DNA from: Sphingobacterium shayense
Lineage (GTDB): Bacteria > Bacteroidota > Bacteroidia > Sphingobacteriales > Sphingobacteriaceae
NCBI RefSeq assembly: GCF_013179575.1
Contig: NZ_JABMCQ010000014.1
Coordinates: 1 to 43,320, forward strand
Length of the DNA stretch: 43,320 nt
Direction: 5' to 3'
Shown: piece by piece, positions 35,316-43,320 of the stretch
Position numbering within the stretch: position 1 is the stretch's first letter
Layout: the number at the start of each line of letters is the position of its first letter
The notes under the pieces: model-generated
What the model saw: the letters and a program-made list of their open reading frames with translations, nothing else
Told to the model about the DNA's origin: nothing
The model's database searches: none
Program-made: the position numbers and the translations under genes

Positions 35316-35831
35316 TTATGCAAACATATCAACTCTGTCTTTATATAAATTCCAAAAATTGTAATCAGTTAAAGGGGCATCGACGACGCCGAGTGCTCTG
35401 CCAATCGTCACAACCTGCCCCCTATGATAAGCCGCATGATACGTCAGCTGCTGAACATATTCAAATTTCGAGAAATTACAAGTAAACCACTCGTTTTTTA
35501 TTTCAACAGTTTTAAGCAACTCCTCTTGATCAAGTTCCTTGAAATAAGAGACTAGAAGTCTAGAGCTACCAATTAGCGAATCAAATATTTGACCCCTATC
35601 TAAATCTGTTACTTCTCTCTCAACAGCTATATCCTGCTGTTCCTTGATGACGGACCACCAATACTCTTGGGTTTGTAAAATGTGATGCAAAGTATGTAGA
35701 ATACTTGAGAAACTCGATTCTACGTGCGTCGTCAACAGGATATCGCTTTTGTCCGACAACCATTTATAGTACTGTTCGTTAACCCATAAATTATATTCTA
35801 GGCTGTTTAAGATAATTTGTTTTAGGTACAT
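35316..35831 (-). CDS. DinB-family protein
   Basis: 171 aa four-helix bundle. Metal-ligand histidines appear in SILHTLHHILQTQEYWW (about residue 48) and QLTYHAAYHRGQVVTIGRALG (about 132-136), the usual three-His site. DinB-like proteins are thiol-transferase or stress proteins of mostly unknown function. Stands alone, with the NO operon downstream. Confidence 0.9.
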   Translation of the reverse strand: MYLKQIILNSLEYNLWVNEQYYKWLSDKSDILLTTHVESSFSSILHTLHHILQTQEYWWSVIKEQQDIAVEREVTDLDRGQIFDSLIGSSRLLVSYFKELDQEELLKTVEIKNEWFTCNFSKFEYVQQLTYHAAYHRGQVVTIGRALGVVDAPLTDYNFWNLYKDRVDMFA

Positions 35832-35907
35832 GTTTTTCAGTTTAATTCCTTTAACAAAAATACCCAGGAGATTGACAACAGTATGTCAGCATCCGATAAA
35901 AAATCTA

Positions 35908-37152
35908 TTAAACAAATTGCTTTTCATTTAAAAACACAGATTCAATAACAGAAAGAGCCGTATTCAGCTGCTCCGTGGTGTGCAAGGCCGAGAGACTCAT
36001 TCGAACCCTAGCATCTTTTTTAGAAACAGCAGGGTACAATATCGCATTCGCGTAAATTCCTTTTTTGAAAATTGCTTTGTTCATAGCGACAGTTAGATGC
36101 GGGTCTTTTAATTTAAGAGGGAAAATTGCTGAACTCGTCGTACCAATATCAATGCCTATGTCTAGCAATCCAGAACGGAAGTGGGCCATATTTTGTCGCA
36201 ATTTTTCTTGCCACTGTGGTTCTTCATCGATCAGTTCTATTGCTTTAACGATTCCCAAACTAACTGGGCCAGCGGTAGCGGAAAATATTTGCTGGCGAGA
36301 TTGGAACTTCAAAAATGCCGCATTCTCGGCGCTACAGATCACATATCCTCCAATGGCACCAAAGGTTTTACTAAATGTACCTGTAATAAAGTCCACTTCT
36401 TCCAAAAGTCCTGCCTCTTCTAACGCCCCTCTTCCGGTCTTACCTATTACACCTACACCGTGTGCATCGTCAACCATGACATAAGCTCCATACTTTTTAC
36501 ATAACGCAACGATTTCCTTCAACGGCGCAACATCTCCGTCTTGTGAGTAAACGCCATCTACAATAACCATACGCGTACGGTATTTATCTACTGTATTCTG
36601 CAGTATACGTTCTAAGCTTTCAGTGTCGTTATGTAAAAATGTTTTCTTGTTGGTCAAAATACATCCCTCATGGACGCTGGTATGAACAGCCATGTCAACT
36701 ATGGCAATATCTTCTTTCTGTAATAAGCTTTGTAAAGATGCGCTATTGGCGGTGTACCCTGTCGTATAAATAACAGAACAATCTTCTTGTCTACCGAAAA
36801 ATGCTGCAATCTTTTTTTCTAATAATCTATGATAATCAAAAAAACCACCTATTAACGGAGAAGCCCCCGCACCGGTACCGTACCGTTCAATGCCTTCAAT
36901 AGCAGTTTGTTTAACTTTAGGATGCTGCGTAAAACCTAGATAATCGTTAGACACAAAACTAATAAAAGAATCTCCGTGCTTACTTTCAAGAGTCATATTC
37001 GCATTGCAGCCACTCTTACCAACAATACGATAACTTTGGAAATCATCAAATCCCATATGCGTGAGATACTTTTTAAAAATCTTCGAACGGTCATTAAGAT
37101 CTAATTCGGGGATATTTTCAAAATCTTTAAAAGTAAGTTTATCAAAATTCAT
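35908..37152 (-). CDS. PLP-dependent alpha-oxoamine synthase
   Basis: 414-aa fold-type I enzyme of the BioF/Kbl/serine palmitoyltransferase family, which condenses an amino acid with an acyl-CoA and loses CO2. FVSNDYLGFTQHP, YGTGAGASPLIGG (91-103), VDDAHGVGVIGKTGRG (227-242) and the Schiff-base Lys 262 in GTFSKTFGAIGGY are all clear. The extra N-terminal 45 residues (FEDxxx..YLTHMGFDDFQSYR) resemble longer members rather than classical BioF. No bio genes are adjacent, so product identity (KAPA, sphingoid base, or a specialised lipid/pigment) is open. Confidence 0.88.
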   Translation of the reverse strand: MNFDKLTFKDFENIPELDLNDRSKIFKKYLTHMGFDDFQSYRIVGKSGCNANMTLESKHGDSFISFVSNDYLGFTQHPKVKQTAIEGIERYGTGAGASPLIGGFFDYHRLLEKKIAAFFGRQEDCSVIYTTGYTANSASLQSLLQKEDIAIVDMAVHTSVHEGCILTNKKTFLHNDTESLERILQNTVDKYRTRMVIVDGVYSQDGDVAPLKEIVALCKKYGAYVMVDDAHGVGVIGKTGRGALEEAGLLEEVDFITGTFSKTFGAIGGYVICSAENAAFLKFQSRQQIFSATAGPVSLGIVKAIELIDEEPQWQEKLRQNMAHFRSGLLDIGIDIGTTSSAIFPLKLKDPHLTVAMNKAIFKKGIYANAILYPAVSKKDARVRMSLSALHTTEQLNTALSVIESVFLNEKQFV

Positions 37153-37453
37153 GTTGTGTCAGTTTTATTGATTAAAAAATTATATTAGGTAGAAAATCTA
37201 GTTAAAATTATCATTTTTGCATGAAATAGATGTAATTAAATTAAATTATTTTTTTAAACATAAGATTGTTTGATATTTTCCACAAGTTGTCGCATTAAAA
37301 TTATTAATCATTTAATATACAAACCCTTATAATTTAACAAAACCACTTATCAATACTGATTTTCCAGCGATAGCACGGCAGGTCTATTACATAATTCAAA
37401 ATCGCCGTATGTTAATCAAAGTTTCTTATATTTAAATAAAAAAGAATCAGTTT
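37153..37453. other. AT-rich divergent promoter region
   Basis: About 300 bases between the alpha-oxoamine synthase and the GNAT gene, strongly AT-rich. No gene and no exact -7 box that I could place with confidence. Confidence 0.3.
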
Positions 37454-37735
37454 ATGACAACAATTACGAACAAAGAAGGTAAAAAAGGATTATTCGAAAT
37501 TTTCGAAGATGGACAACTTGCAGGAGAAATGAGCTACACTTGGGCAGGAAATACAAAATTTATAATCGATCATACAGAAGTGTTCTCGGGAAATGAAGGA
37601 AAAGGATTAGGCAGAAAGCTTGTTATGGCCGGAGTTGATTTTGCTCGCGATAAGGACGTCAAAATTTTACCGTTATGCCCATATGCCAAAAATGTATTTG
37701 ATAAAACGCCAGAAATTAAAGACGTCTTATTTTAA
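37454..37735 (+). CDS. small GNAT-family acetyltransferase (NATD1/YjdJ type)
   Basis: 93 aa. The short GNAT form: SYTWAGNTKFIIDHTEV, then the acetyl-CoA loop NEGKGLGRKLVMAGVDFARDKDVKILPLCPYAKNVFDKTPEI. Members are small predicted N-acetyltransferases of unknown substrate. Monocistronic, followed by the convergent metallophosphatase. Confidence 0.92.
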   Translation: MTTITNKEGKKGLFEIFEDGQLAGEMSYTWAGNTKFIIDHTEVFSGNEGKGLGRKLVMAGVDFARDKDVKILPLCPYAKNVFDKTPEIKDVLF

Positions 37736-37775
37736 AGAAAAAATCACCTTGCTACCTTGTAACATATAGAGAATA

Positions 37776-38771
37776 TTACTTTTGTTGCCCTAAGTCCGAG
37801 CGATATACCACCCCGTTAAAACCAGTGATTGAGTCCGGGAGGTTCCGATGCGGAATTTGCTGATGATCTTCGGCATAAAAGCCTCTAATTGCCCTAAAAT
37901 CGACACCAGATCCCTTTGGAATATCGATAATACTATAAGATTTGGAACCCTCTAAACTTTGTCCCAACAACCGCCTCGGCCCACCGCCTAAACACCCATT
38001 GTGTAGCAGAATTACATTATTTTTTACACCCGGAAAATAGGCATGTTGATGCCCCGATACATAGATCTGAACATTATATCTTTTTAAAAATGCAATCGTC
38101 TGATCTGCTCTGTCAAGCACTTCACCGGTTTTATTTTTTGACTCCACAATTGCATATAATGGTAAATGCCCCATAACAACTCTCGCCCGCGCGGAGGTCG
38201 CAAGCGTCGAGGTAAGCTGCTGTTCCATCCATGAGACAACGTTTGCAGGAATAATTGAGGAGGATGCATCCCAACTAATGAAAAAGACATCATTCTGTCT
38301 ATAGGAAAAATAATACGGGTAGTTCGTATCATCAACGAAATCTAGATTTGTTTTATCTTTTTGCTCTTTCCAAAATATAGAAGCCTCTGCTCTGTCATTC
38401 TTAAAATTTGGTGAGGCATCGTGATTTCCCATTGTAAACGCAAATGGGATACCTCTAAGAGTGATAGGATCAAACACTTCGCGGGCGAACCCGTGCCACA
38501 TCGCTCGAATTTCCTGACGAGTTAAACTAGCTTTTTGACCCGCAACCATATCTCCTCCACAAAGAATAATATCAGGTTTAATAGAGTCGATTTTCGCTAC
38601 AACCTCACGCACGTCCGAACTATAAGTAATCGAACCATAGGAATCATTTAAATCGGAGATAACCATAACGCGCATATTATCACCGCTATCTGTCGCCCGC
38701 TCACTTTGCGCAAAACACGGAAAACAAAGAAATGTCGTAAAAACGGCTATTTGATATATCAGAATTTTCAT
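37776..38771 (-). CDS. exported calcineurin-like metallophosphatase
   Basis: 331 aa from the ATG at 38771. Sec signal peptide MKILIYQIAVFTTFLCFPCFAQ. Metal-site motifs are GGDMVAG, MGNHDA, VMGHLPLY and SGHQHAYFPG, all intact. The first motif, normally DxH, reads SDLNDSYG, with Asn replacing His. A GDGG/GGP-rich segment (GGGPRRLLGQS) follows. Predicted periplasmic phosphatase or phosphodiesterase. A candidate sRNA with its own terminator lies about 115 bases upstream on the same strand. Confidence 0.88.
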   Translation of the reverse strand: MKILIYQIAVFTTFLCFPCFAQSERATDSGDNMRVMVISDLNDSYGSITYSSDVREVVAKIDSIKPDIILCGGDMVAGQKASLTRQEIRAMWHGFAREVFDPITLRGIPFAFTMGNHDASPNFKNDRAEASIFWKEQKDKTNLDFVDDTNYPYYFSYRQNDVFFISWDASSSIIPANVVSWMEQQLTSTLATSARARVVMGHLPLYAIVESKNKTGEVLDRADQTIAFLKRYNVQIYVSGHQHAYFPGVKNNVILLHNGCLGGGPRRLLGQSLEGSKSYSIIDIPKGSGVDFRAIRGFYAEDHQQIPHRNLPDSITGFNGVVYRSDLGQQK

Positions 38772-38885
38772 AAAGAGTAGACGCATTTAAGAAAGTTACA
38801 AAAAAACATAAAAAGATAAAGGACTAGGTGAAAATAGATATACACTCGCCCATAAGAAAGAAAGTTTTATTTTACACACCTCAAC

Positions 38886-38923
38886 AAAAAAAATTAACCC
38901 GAGAACTTTCGCCAGCGGGTTAA
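38886..38923 (-). terminator. intrinsic terminator of the candidate small RNA
   Basis: Minus-strand TTAACCCG/CGGGTTAA stem (38916-38923 with 38894-38901), 14-base loop, followed by eight T. Confidence 0.85.
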
Positions 38924-38980
38924 CTTTTATAACATAATTTTCATAAGCTATATCCGCAGACGGGCTGCCTTCCGGATATA
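38886..38980 (-). ncRNA. candidate small RNA or attenuated leader, ~95 nt
   Basis: Minus-strand RNA of two hairpins. The 5' stem TATATCCG/CGGATATA (38973-38980 with 38949-38956) is a perfect 8-bp stem with a 16-base loop holding GGCAGCCCG. A linker leads to the terminator. A TAGTTTTG -7 box (38984-38991) ends 4 bases before the first stem base. It matches no family I know. It may be an independent sRNA or a leader that controls the metallophosphatase. Confidence 0.5.
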
Positions 38981-38983
38981 CAA

Positions 38984-38991
38984 CAAAACTA
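38984..38991 (-). promoter_or_regulatory. -7 box of the candidate small RNA
   Basis: TAGTTTTG on the minus strand, an exact TAnnTTTG match; TTTT lies 19 bases upstream at the -33 position. Confidence 0.5.
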
Positions 38992-39572
38992 CACATTAAA
39001 TACATTCTTTAAAATATTTTTTTTTAAATAATTTGGTAAAAATAAAGATACAATATTTAATCAATAATTAAACAAACAAACCTAAATACGCTAAAAACAG
39101 AGTATTTAACATCTTTTAACACTTTTAATTTCTTGAAAAGAAAAATATAACTACACGTATATTAAAATACTATAAGATAAATTAAATACAACCTACAAAT
39201 GGCTGCAATATTTCATCACACTATTCTTTTTTAGCAAAAAAAACGTTTTAGTATAAATTATTGGTTATCTTTTTTTCACGCAGAAAGAAATTAGCTTCTA
39301 ATCCGCAAAAAGAAGTTACCAATGCAACCATCAACGTCTTTCATAAATATCAGAATAAACTATTAAAATTCACCCAAACAGTTCATAGTTCGCGGCAATT
39401 ACAAAACTAAAAAACAGAACGTCGTCAGCTACACTGATACGATATGGCAACTTAAAATGTTCGCTAAAATACTCCAACATAATATGAGCGACTATTTAGT
39501 ATTTAGATATAACGACCGCTCCTCCTTCTTTGCGCATCTCTAGCGTTAAAACAAACTCGACATAAATATCAT
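38992..39572. other. AT-rich intergenic region
   Basis: About 580 bases, strongly AT-rich with many stops in every frame. No gene, tRNA or strong hairpin seen. Confidence 0.4.
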
Positions 39573-39980
39573 CTATACGCCGGCATTCAACCAACGGGGT
39601 AAAGCAAATTCTTCTAAAAGATGTGCTAATTTATATTGACGATAAGTATCCCTAGTTAACCATACGATCTCTTCTATTTCCGATTTTGCAGAAATCTTAA
39701 ACGGATCAAAAATATGTAACAAAAAAATATTAGCCTCAACCATAGTATGCTTTTCGTTTACCGCGATAGCTCGATGAGAACCTATAAAATGCAAATCCGT
39801 TAACTGAATCGCTAGCCCCAGCTCTTCATTCAGCTCTCGCGCCAATGCTTCAGGATAAGTTTCATTCGGTTCAATTTTACCTCCCGGCATCATATAATAT
39901 AACGACTTCTTCTTTCGCACTGCCAGTAATCGACCTTCTAGGTCCATTATCATTACCGTAGCTAAATTGATTGTATCCAT
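39573..39980 (-). CDS. NUDIX hydrolase
   Basis: 135 aa. Complete Nudix box GGKIEPNETYPEALARELNEELGL (about 33-56; GX5EX7REUXEEXGU pattern). N-terminal strands TVMIMDLEGRLLAVRKK and a C-terminal LTRDTYRQYKLAHLLEEFALPR are as in MutT-like members. It hydrolyses a nucleoside diphosphate-X substrate, possibly oxidised nucleotides. Divergent from the DNA glycosylase gene. Confidence 0.95.
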   Translation of the reverse strand: MDTINLATVMIMDLEGRLLAVRKKKSLYYMMPGGKIEPNETYPEALARELNEELGLAIQLTDLHFIGSHRAIAVNEKHTMVEANIFLLHIFDPFKISAKSEIEEIVWLTRDTYRQYKLAHLLEEFALPRWLNAGV

Positions 39981-40107
39981 ATTAAACTTGATTTATAATT
40001 TCCAACTTCGCCAATAATATACCCCTTCTCAAAGGCCTAGTTAAGAAATTAAATCTTTGTCAAACAAAGGTATTAAATACCAGAAAAGAAAGTACTATTT
40101 TTGAGGA

Positions 40108-40605
40108 ATGCTCAAAAAATCATTCGCCCCTGTTATTGCTACTAATCCTAAAATTTTAATTTTAGGGAGTCTCCCTGGAGACCGCTCACTAAAAGAAAAT
40201 GAGTATTATGCCCATCCACAAAACCGATTTTGGCCGATAATAACGGATATTTTGAACGCCAACCCTGGGCTCGATTACAATAAACGCATCCACTTGTTGC
40301 AAACCAGCGGAATTTGCCTATGGGACGTCTGTGAAACTGCACTGCGCATGGGGAGCATGGATACTGACATCCTTAAAGAAACACCGAACGATATCTCTAC
40401 CTTACTCGATAAAAACCTGTCAATATTCGCAATTTTGTTTAATGGCAAAAAAGCGGAGCAACTGTTTGATCGGTATCATCGGCGCCGTGCGAATCTACAA
40501 TACTTTACCCTCCCCAGTACAAGTCCAGCAAATGCTCGATACCGTAGAGATCAGCTAGTTCAGGCGTGGGACATCATTTCTGAACTGCTACGCTCCGATA
40601 ACTAA
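40108..40605 (+). CDS. hypoxanthine (deoxyinosine)-DNA glycosylase
   Basis: 165 aa, UDG superfamily family 6 type. LILGSLPGDRSLKENEYYAHPQNRFWPII carries the active-site and DNA-contact residues (GSLPG, HPxNxFW). CLWDVCETALRMGSMDTDI and LPSTSPANAR are the further conserved blocks. Removes hypoxanthine formed by adenine deamination. Next to a NUDIX gene, which suggests a shared role in handling damaged bases, though the two are divergent. Confidence 0.92.
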   Translation: MLKKSFAPVIATNPKILILGSLPGDRSLKENEYYAHPQNRFWPIITDILNANPGLDYNKRIHLLQTSGICLWDVCETALRMGSMDTDILKETPNDISTLLDKNLSIFAILFNGKKAEQLFDRYHRRRANLQYFTLPSTSPANARYRRDQLVQAWDIISELLRSDN

Positions 40606-40705
40606 AAATCCACCAGTTGAATGTCATTTGTGAAACAAATCGTCCAATAAATGTTATACTGGATACTTTTTAAACAGAAGGTTATAAGAATATCATTGTG
40701 TTTGT

Positions 40706-40713
40706 TATTTTTG
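40706..40713 (+). promoter_or_regulatory. purM -7 box
   Basis: TATTTTTG, an exact TAnnTTTG match, 8 bases before the purM ATG; no good TTTG at -33. Confidence 0.4.
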
Positions 40714-40721
40714 CAAACGAG

Positions 40722-41900
40722 ATGTCAGATTTAAAATACAACCAAAGAGGTGTGTCCGCAGGAAAAGAGGATGTACACAATGCGATAAAAAATATCGACA
40801 AAGGACTATTCCCGAAAGCCTTCTGCAAAATCATACCAGATATTTTAGGCGGTGATGCTGCTTGGTGCAACATTATGCATGCTGATGGCGCCGGTACAAA
40901 ATCGTCCTTAGCATACATCTATTGGAAAGAAACCGGTGACATCTCGGTATGGCGAGGTATTGCACAAGACGCGATCATAATGAACGTTGATGATCTTCTT
41001 TGTGTTGGCGCTGTTGACAACATACTACTTTCTTCAACAATCGGAAGAAATAAAAATCTCATTCCAGGCGAAGTTCTGGCTGAAATCATTAATGGCACGG
41101 AGGAAATTCTTGCTGAATTACGTGGATTAGGACTAGGTATTTACTCTACAGGTGGGGAAACAGCTGACGTCGGTGATTTAGTACGCACCATTATCGTTGA
41201 CAGTACCGTCACCTGTCGAATGAAACGGGATCAGGTCATTTCCAATCATAATATTAAAGATGGAAACGTGATAGTTGGTTTAGCTTCCTCTGGACAAGCA
41301 AGCTACGAAACGGAATATAATGGTGGCATGGGTTCAAATGGATTAACTTCCGCTCGACATGATGTCTTTCATAAATATGTTGCTGAGAAATATCCCGAGA
41401 GTTACGATCCGGCAGTACCTTATGAGCTGATATTTTCGGGGAGCTGTAAACTAACTGACGAGATTCAAGTGGAAACGGGTGAGCGCGTTACAGCCGGCAA
41501 GCTAGTACTCTCTCCAACACGTACCTACGCACCCGTTATTAAATCCATCTTAGATAAATATCGTAAACAGATCGATGGAATGGTACATTGCTCGGGCGGA
41601 GCGCAGACTAAAGTACTTCACTTTGTCGACGAAGTTCATATAATTAAAGATAATTTATTTCCGATTCCAACACTTTTTAATCTTATACAAGAACAGTCCC
41701 AGACACCTTGGGAAGAAATGTACAAAGTTTTCAATATGGGACATCGCATGGAGCTTTATGTGCCACAAGAAATTGCAGAGAGCATTATCAACATTTCGGA
41801 ATCCTTTGGTATCCCGGCGCAAATTATTGGTCGAGTTGAAAAGTCTGAATCAAAAAAAGTAACCATTCGCTCTGAATTTGGCGAGTTCATCTACGAATAA
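40722..41900 (+). CDS. purM: phosphoribosylformylglycinamidine cyclo-ligase (AIR synthase)
   Basis: Closes the imidazole ring in purine synthesis (FGAM to AIR with ATP). 392 aa from the ATG at 40722 (MSDLKYNQRGVSAGKEDVHNAI), longer than the E. coli enzyme, as in Bacteroidota. HADGAGTKSSLAYIYWKETGD and GIAQDAIIMNVDDLLCVGA hold the ATP and Mg sites; IYSTGGETADVGD and GLASSGQASYETEYNGGMGSNGL follow. An ATG-less frame extension upstream is ignored. Followed after 2 bases by the RimB-like gene. Confidence 0.93.
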   Translation: MSDLKYNQRGVSAGKEDVHNAIKNIDKGLFPKAFCKIIPDILGGDAAWCNIMHADGAGTKSSLAYIYWKETGDISVWRGIAQDAIIMNVDDLLCVGAVDNILLSSTIGRNKNLIPGEVLAEIINGTEEILAELRGLGLGIYSTGGETADVGDLVRTIIVDSTVTCRMKRDQVISNHNIKDGNVIVGLASSGQASYETEYNGGMGSNGLTSARHDVFHKYVAEKYPESYDPAVPYELIFSGSCKLTDEIQVETGERVTAGKLVLSPTRTYAPVIKSILDKYRKQIDGMVHCSGGAQTKVLHFVDEVHIIKDNLFPIPTLFNLIQEQSQTPWEEMYKVFNMGHRMELYVPQEIAESIINISESFGIPAQIIGRVEKSESKKVTIRSEFGEFIYE

Positions 41901-41902
41901 CT

Positions 41903-42349
41903 ATGGTCGTCCTCAAGGATAAACCCATAATCGGCGCTGTTGAAGTTGTAGACCTGCCAGAGTTAGGACTGTACAACATTTATGCAAAGATAGACACCGG
42001 GGCTGAAACATCAGTACTCCACTGTGAACACTTTGAGGTGTTTGAAAAAAATAACCACCGATATATCCGTTGTTACGTCAACGAGCATCCAGAAAGCCAG
42101 TCGGAAAATCTCATGACGTTAACCTTTCTTATCCATCGGGAACGAGAAGTAAAAAATTCATTTGGTCAAGCTGAAACGCGGCATATCTTTATTACCAAGA
42201 TTAGATTGTTTGACACCCTATTCGACATAAAATTATCTGTAAGAGACCGTTCAACGATGTCTTACCCGATGCTGCTTGGCAGAAACTTTATAAACGGTAA
42301 GTTTCTGGTTGACGTATCCAAAAAAGAGCTAGCAAAAAATAGCCTTTAA
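41903..42349 (+). CDS. RimB-like retropepsin (ATP-dependent zinc protease family)
   Basis: 148 aa. The aspartic-protease motif IDTGAETSVLH (about 30-40) and the LLGRNF motif near the C-terminus match the small single-domain retropepsin-like family (PF05618) found with rimK. RimB is reported to trim glutamate tails that RimK adds to ribosomal protein S6. It lies between purM and rimK with 2- and 46-base gaps, so the three are probably co-transcribed. Confidence 0.92.
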   Translation: MVVLKDKPIIGAVEVVDLPELGLYNIYAKIDTGAETSVLHCEHFEVFEKNNHRYIRCYVNEHPESQSENLMTLTFLIHREREVKNSFGQAETRHIFITKIRLFDTLFDIKLSVRDRSTMSYPMLLGRNFINGKFLVDVSKKELAKNSL

Positions 42350-42395
42350 AACTTATTCTAGATTTATCTGTTCTTAACCTTAAAAGAATTATCCA

Positions 42396-43320
42396 GTGAA
42401 CATCGCCGTATTATCGACGAATAGAAATCTCTATTCAACCAAACGCTTAGTCGAGGCAATCGAAGCATCAGGACACGAAGCTCAAGTTATAGACCACAGT
42501 AAATGCTACGTGGGCATACAACAGGGGAAACCTACTATACATTACAGGGGCCACGACTTAGCGCATATAGACGCAATAATTCCACGAATTGGTAACTCTT
42601 TAACATTTTATGGTTCTGCCATTGTGCGTCAATTTGAGGTAATGGATGTCGTCTCAGCGAATCCTAGCCAAGCAATTACCCGGTCTCGCGACAAACTTCG
42701 TTGCATGCAAATCCTATCTGGCGCTGGCTTAGGTTTACCCATAACAGGGTTTGCACGGTCTGTTTCCGATGTAGACGACCTAATTAGTATGGTCGGAGGT
42801 GCTCCATTAGTGATCAAATTATTAGAAGGCACTCAAGGTATCGGCGTCGTATTAGCGGAGACAAAAAAAGCGGCTTCCTCAGTAATAGAAGCTTTTTACG
42901 GCCTGGGAAACAATATACTAATACAGGAATATATCAAAGAAGCAAAGGGCACCGATATTCGCGCATTTGTCGTGGATGGAAAAGTTGTGGGCGCGATGAA
43001 AAGAACCGCTAAAGAAGGCGAATTCCGCTCCAATTTGCACCGTGGAGGGTCGGCCGAAATTGTAAAATTAACCAGAGCAGAAAAAGAGACTGCAATATCC
43101 GCGGCAAAGGCCATGGGATTGACAGTTGCTGGTGTAGACATGCTTCCCTCTGCCCGAGGACCTCTAATCCTTGAAGTGAATTCTTCGCCTGGTCTAGAAG
43201 GAATTGAGGCAGCCACTGGAAAGGACATTGCAATTGAAGTGGTCAAATATCTAGAACGGCAATATGCAGTAAAACAGGCCGCAAGACCGGCAACGGTAAA
43301 AAGAAAAGTCAAGAAAGAAA
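42396..43320 (+). CDS. rimK: RimK-family alpha-L-glutamate ligase (3' end beyond window)
   Basis: ATP-grasp ligase that adds glutamates to the C-terminus of ribosomal protein S6. Starts at GTG 42396 ([21 protein letters not shown]) and stays open for 308 codons to the window edge. Visible: [18 protein letters not shown], the grasp-domain [37 protein letters not shown], and [21 protein letters not shown] near codons 259-279. The end becomes Lys/Arg/Ala-rich (VKRKVKKE), a basic tail beyond the length of E. coli RimK (300 aa). Confidence 0.93.
   Translation, partial: MNIAVLSTNRNLYSTKRLVEAIEASGHEAQVIDHSKCYVGIQQGKPTIHYRGHDLAHIDAIIPRIGNSLTFYGSAIVRQFEVMDVVSANPSQAITRSRDKLRCMQILSGAGLGLPITGFARSVSDVDDLISMVGGAPLVIKLLEGTQGIGVVLAETKKAASSVIEAFYGLGNNILIQEYIKEAKGTDIRAFVVDGKVVGAMKRTAKEGEFRSNLHRGGSAEIVKLTRAEKETAISAAKAMGLTVAGVDMLPSARGPLILEVNSSPGLEGIEAATGKDIAIEVVKYLERQYAVKQAARPATVKRKVKKE

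Noticed and set aside
38796-39005. 69-residue minus-strand frame
   Set aside because: It spans the terminator and hairpins of the candidate sRNA and shows no protein-like pattern.

Overview
The window reads as a chromosomal segment from a Bacteroidota bacterium, most likely of the Sphingobacteriaceae (Sphingobacterium/Olivibacter/Parapedobacter-like). The evidence is a SusC/SusD pair, a DUF4199 gene, core promoters of the Bacteroidota type (TTTG about 19-20 nt before TAnnTTTG; the tRNA-Lys promoter is a clean example), few Shine-Dalgarno sequences, and moderate-to-low GC with AT-rich gaps. I see no insertion sequence, prophage, integron or CRISPR array.

Layout. 1-1.3 kb: the 3' end of an sbcC-like gene, then ispD. 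1.3-7.3 kb: a long minus-strand cluster that runs from a dihydroorotase-like protein through an unknown protein, a DUF4199 membrane protein, two family-2 glycosyltransferases, a small unknown protein and a PhnP-like metallo-hydrolase to a 50-aa membrane protein. An intrinsic terminator sits in the middle of it. 7.4-8.2 kb: ubiX, preceded by a strong candidate for a 6S-like RNA. 8.5-11.1 kb: an ankyrin protein, PPK2 and an atypical SDR. 11.2-16.4 kb: a susC-susD pair with no adjacent enzymes or regulator. 17.1-20.4 kb: an unknown protein, ribD and prmC (divergent, with promoters abutting both start codons), tRNA-Lys and an OmpA-like lipoprotein.

20.8-27.2 kb is accessory: a truncated WYL regulator, a VOC/SRPBCC/DoxX/SRPBCC minus-strand cluster facing a GlxA-type regulator, DUF2200, and two aldo/keto reductases. 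27.4-32.6 kb is a carbohydrate region: a GH130-like lipoprotein, sugar porter and ROK kinase in one operon, plus a Tat-exported enolase-superfamily protein. 33.1-35.2 kb is a nitric-oxide defence operon: cupin, NsrR-like Rrf2 regulator with a three-Cys motif, and flavohemoglobin. A shared TAAAAGAC-N6-GTC dyad lies before the operon and again before hmp. 35.3-40.6 kb: DinB, an alpha-oxoamine synthase, a small GNAT, an exported metallophosphatase preceded by a candidate sRNA, NUDIX and a hypoxanthine-DNA glycosylase. 40.7-43.3 kb: purM, a RimB-like retropepsin and rimK, the last running off the window.

The best candidates for undescribed or under-annotated elements are the 6S-like RNA at 8.05-8.18 kb, the ~95-nt sRNA at 38.9 kb and the palindromic operator of the Rrf2/hmp operon. 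The dihydroorotase-like protein is also notable because it has lost several catalytic residues. Functions come from motif recognition by eye; no database search was run.
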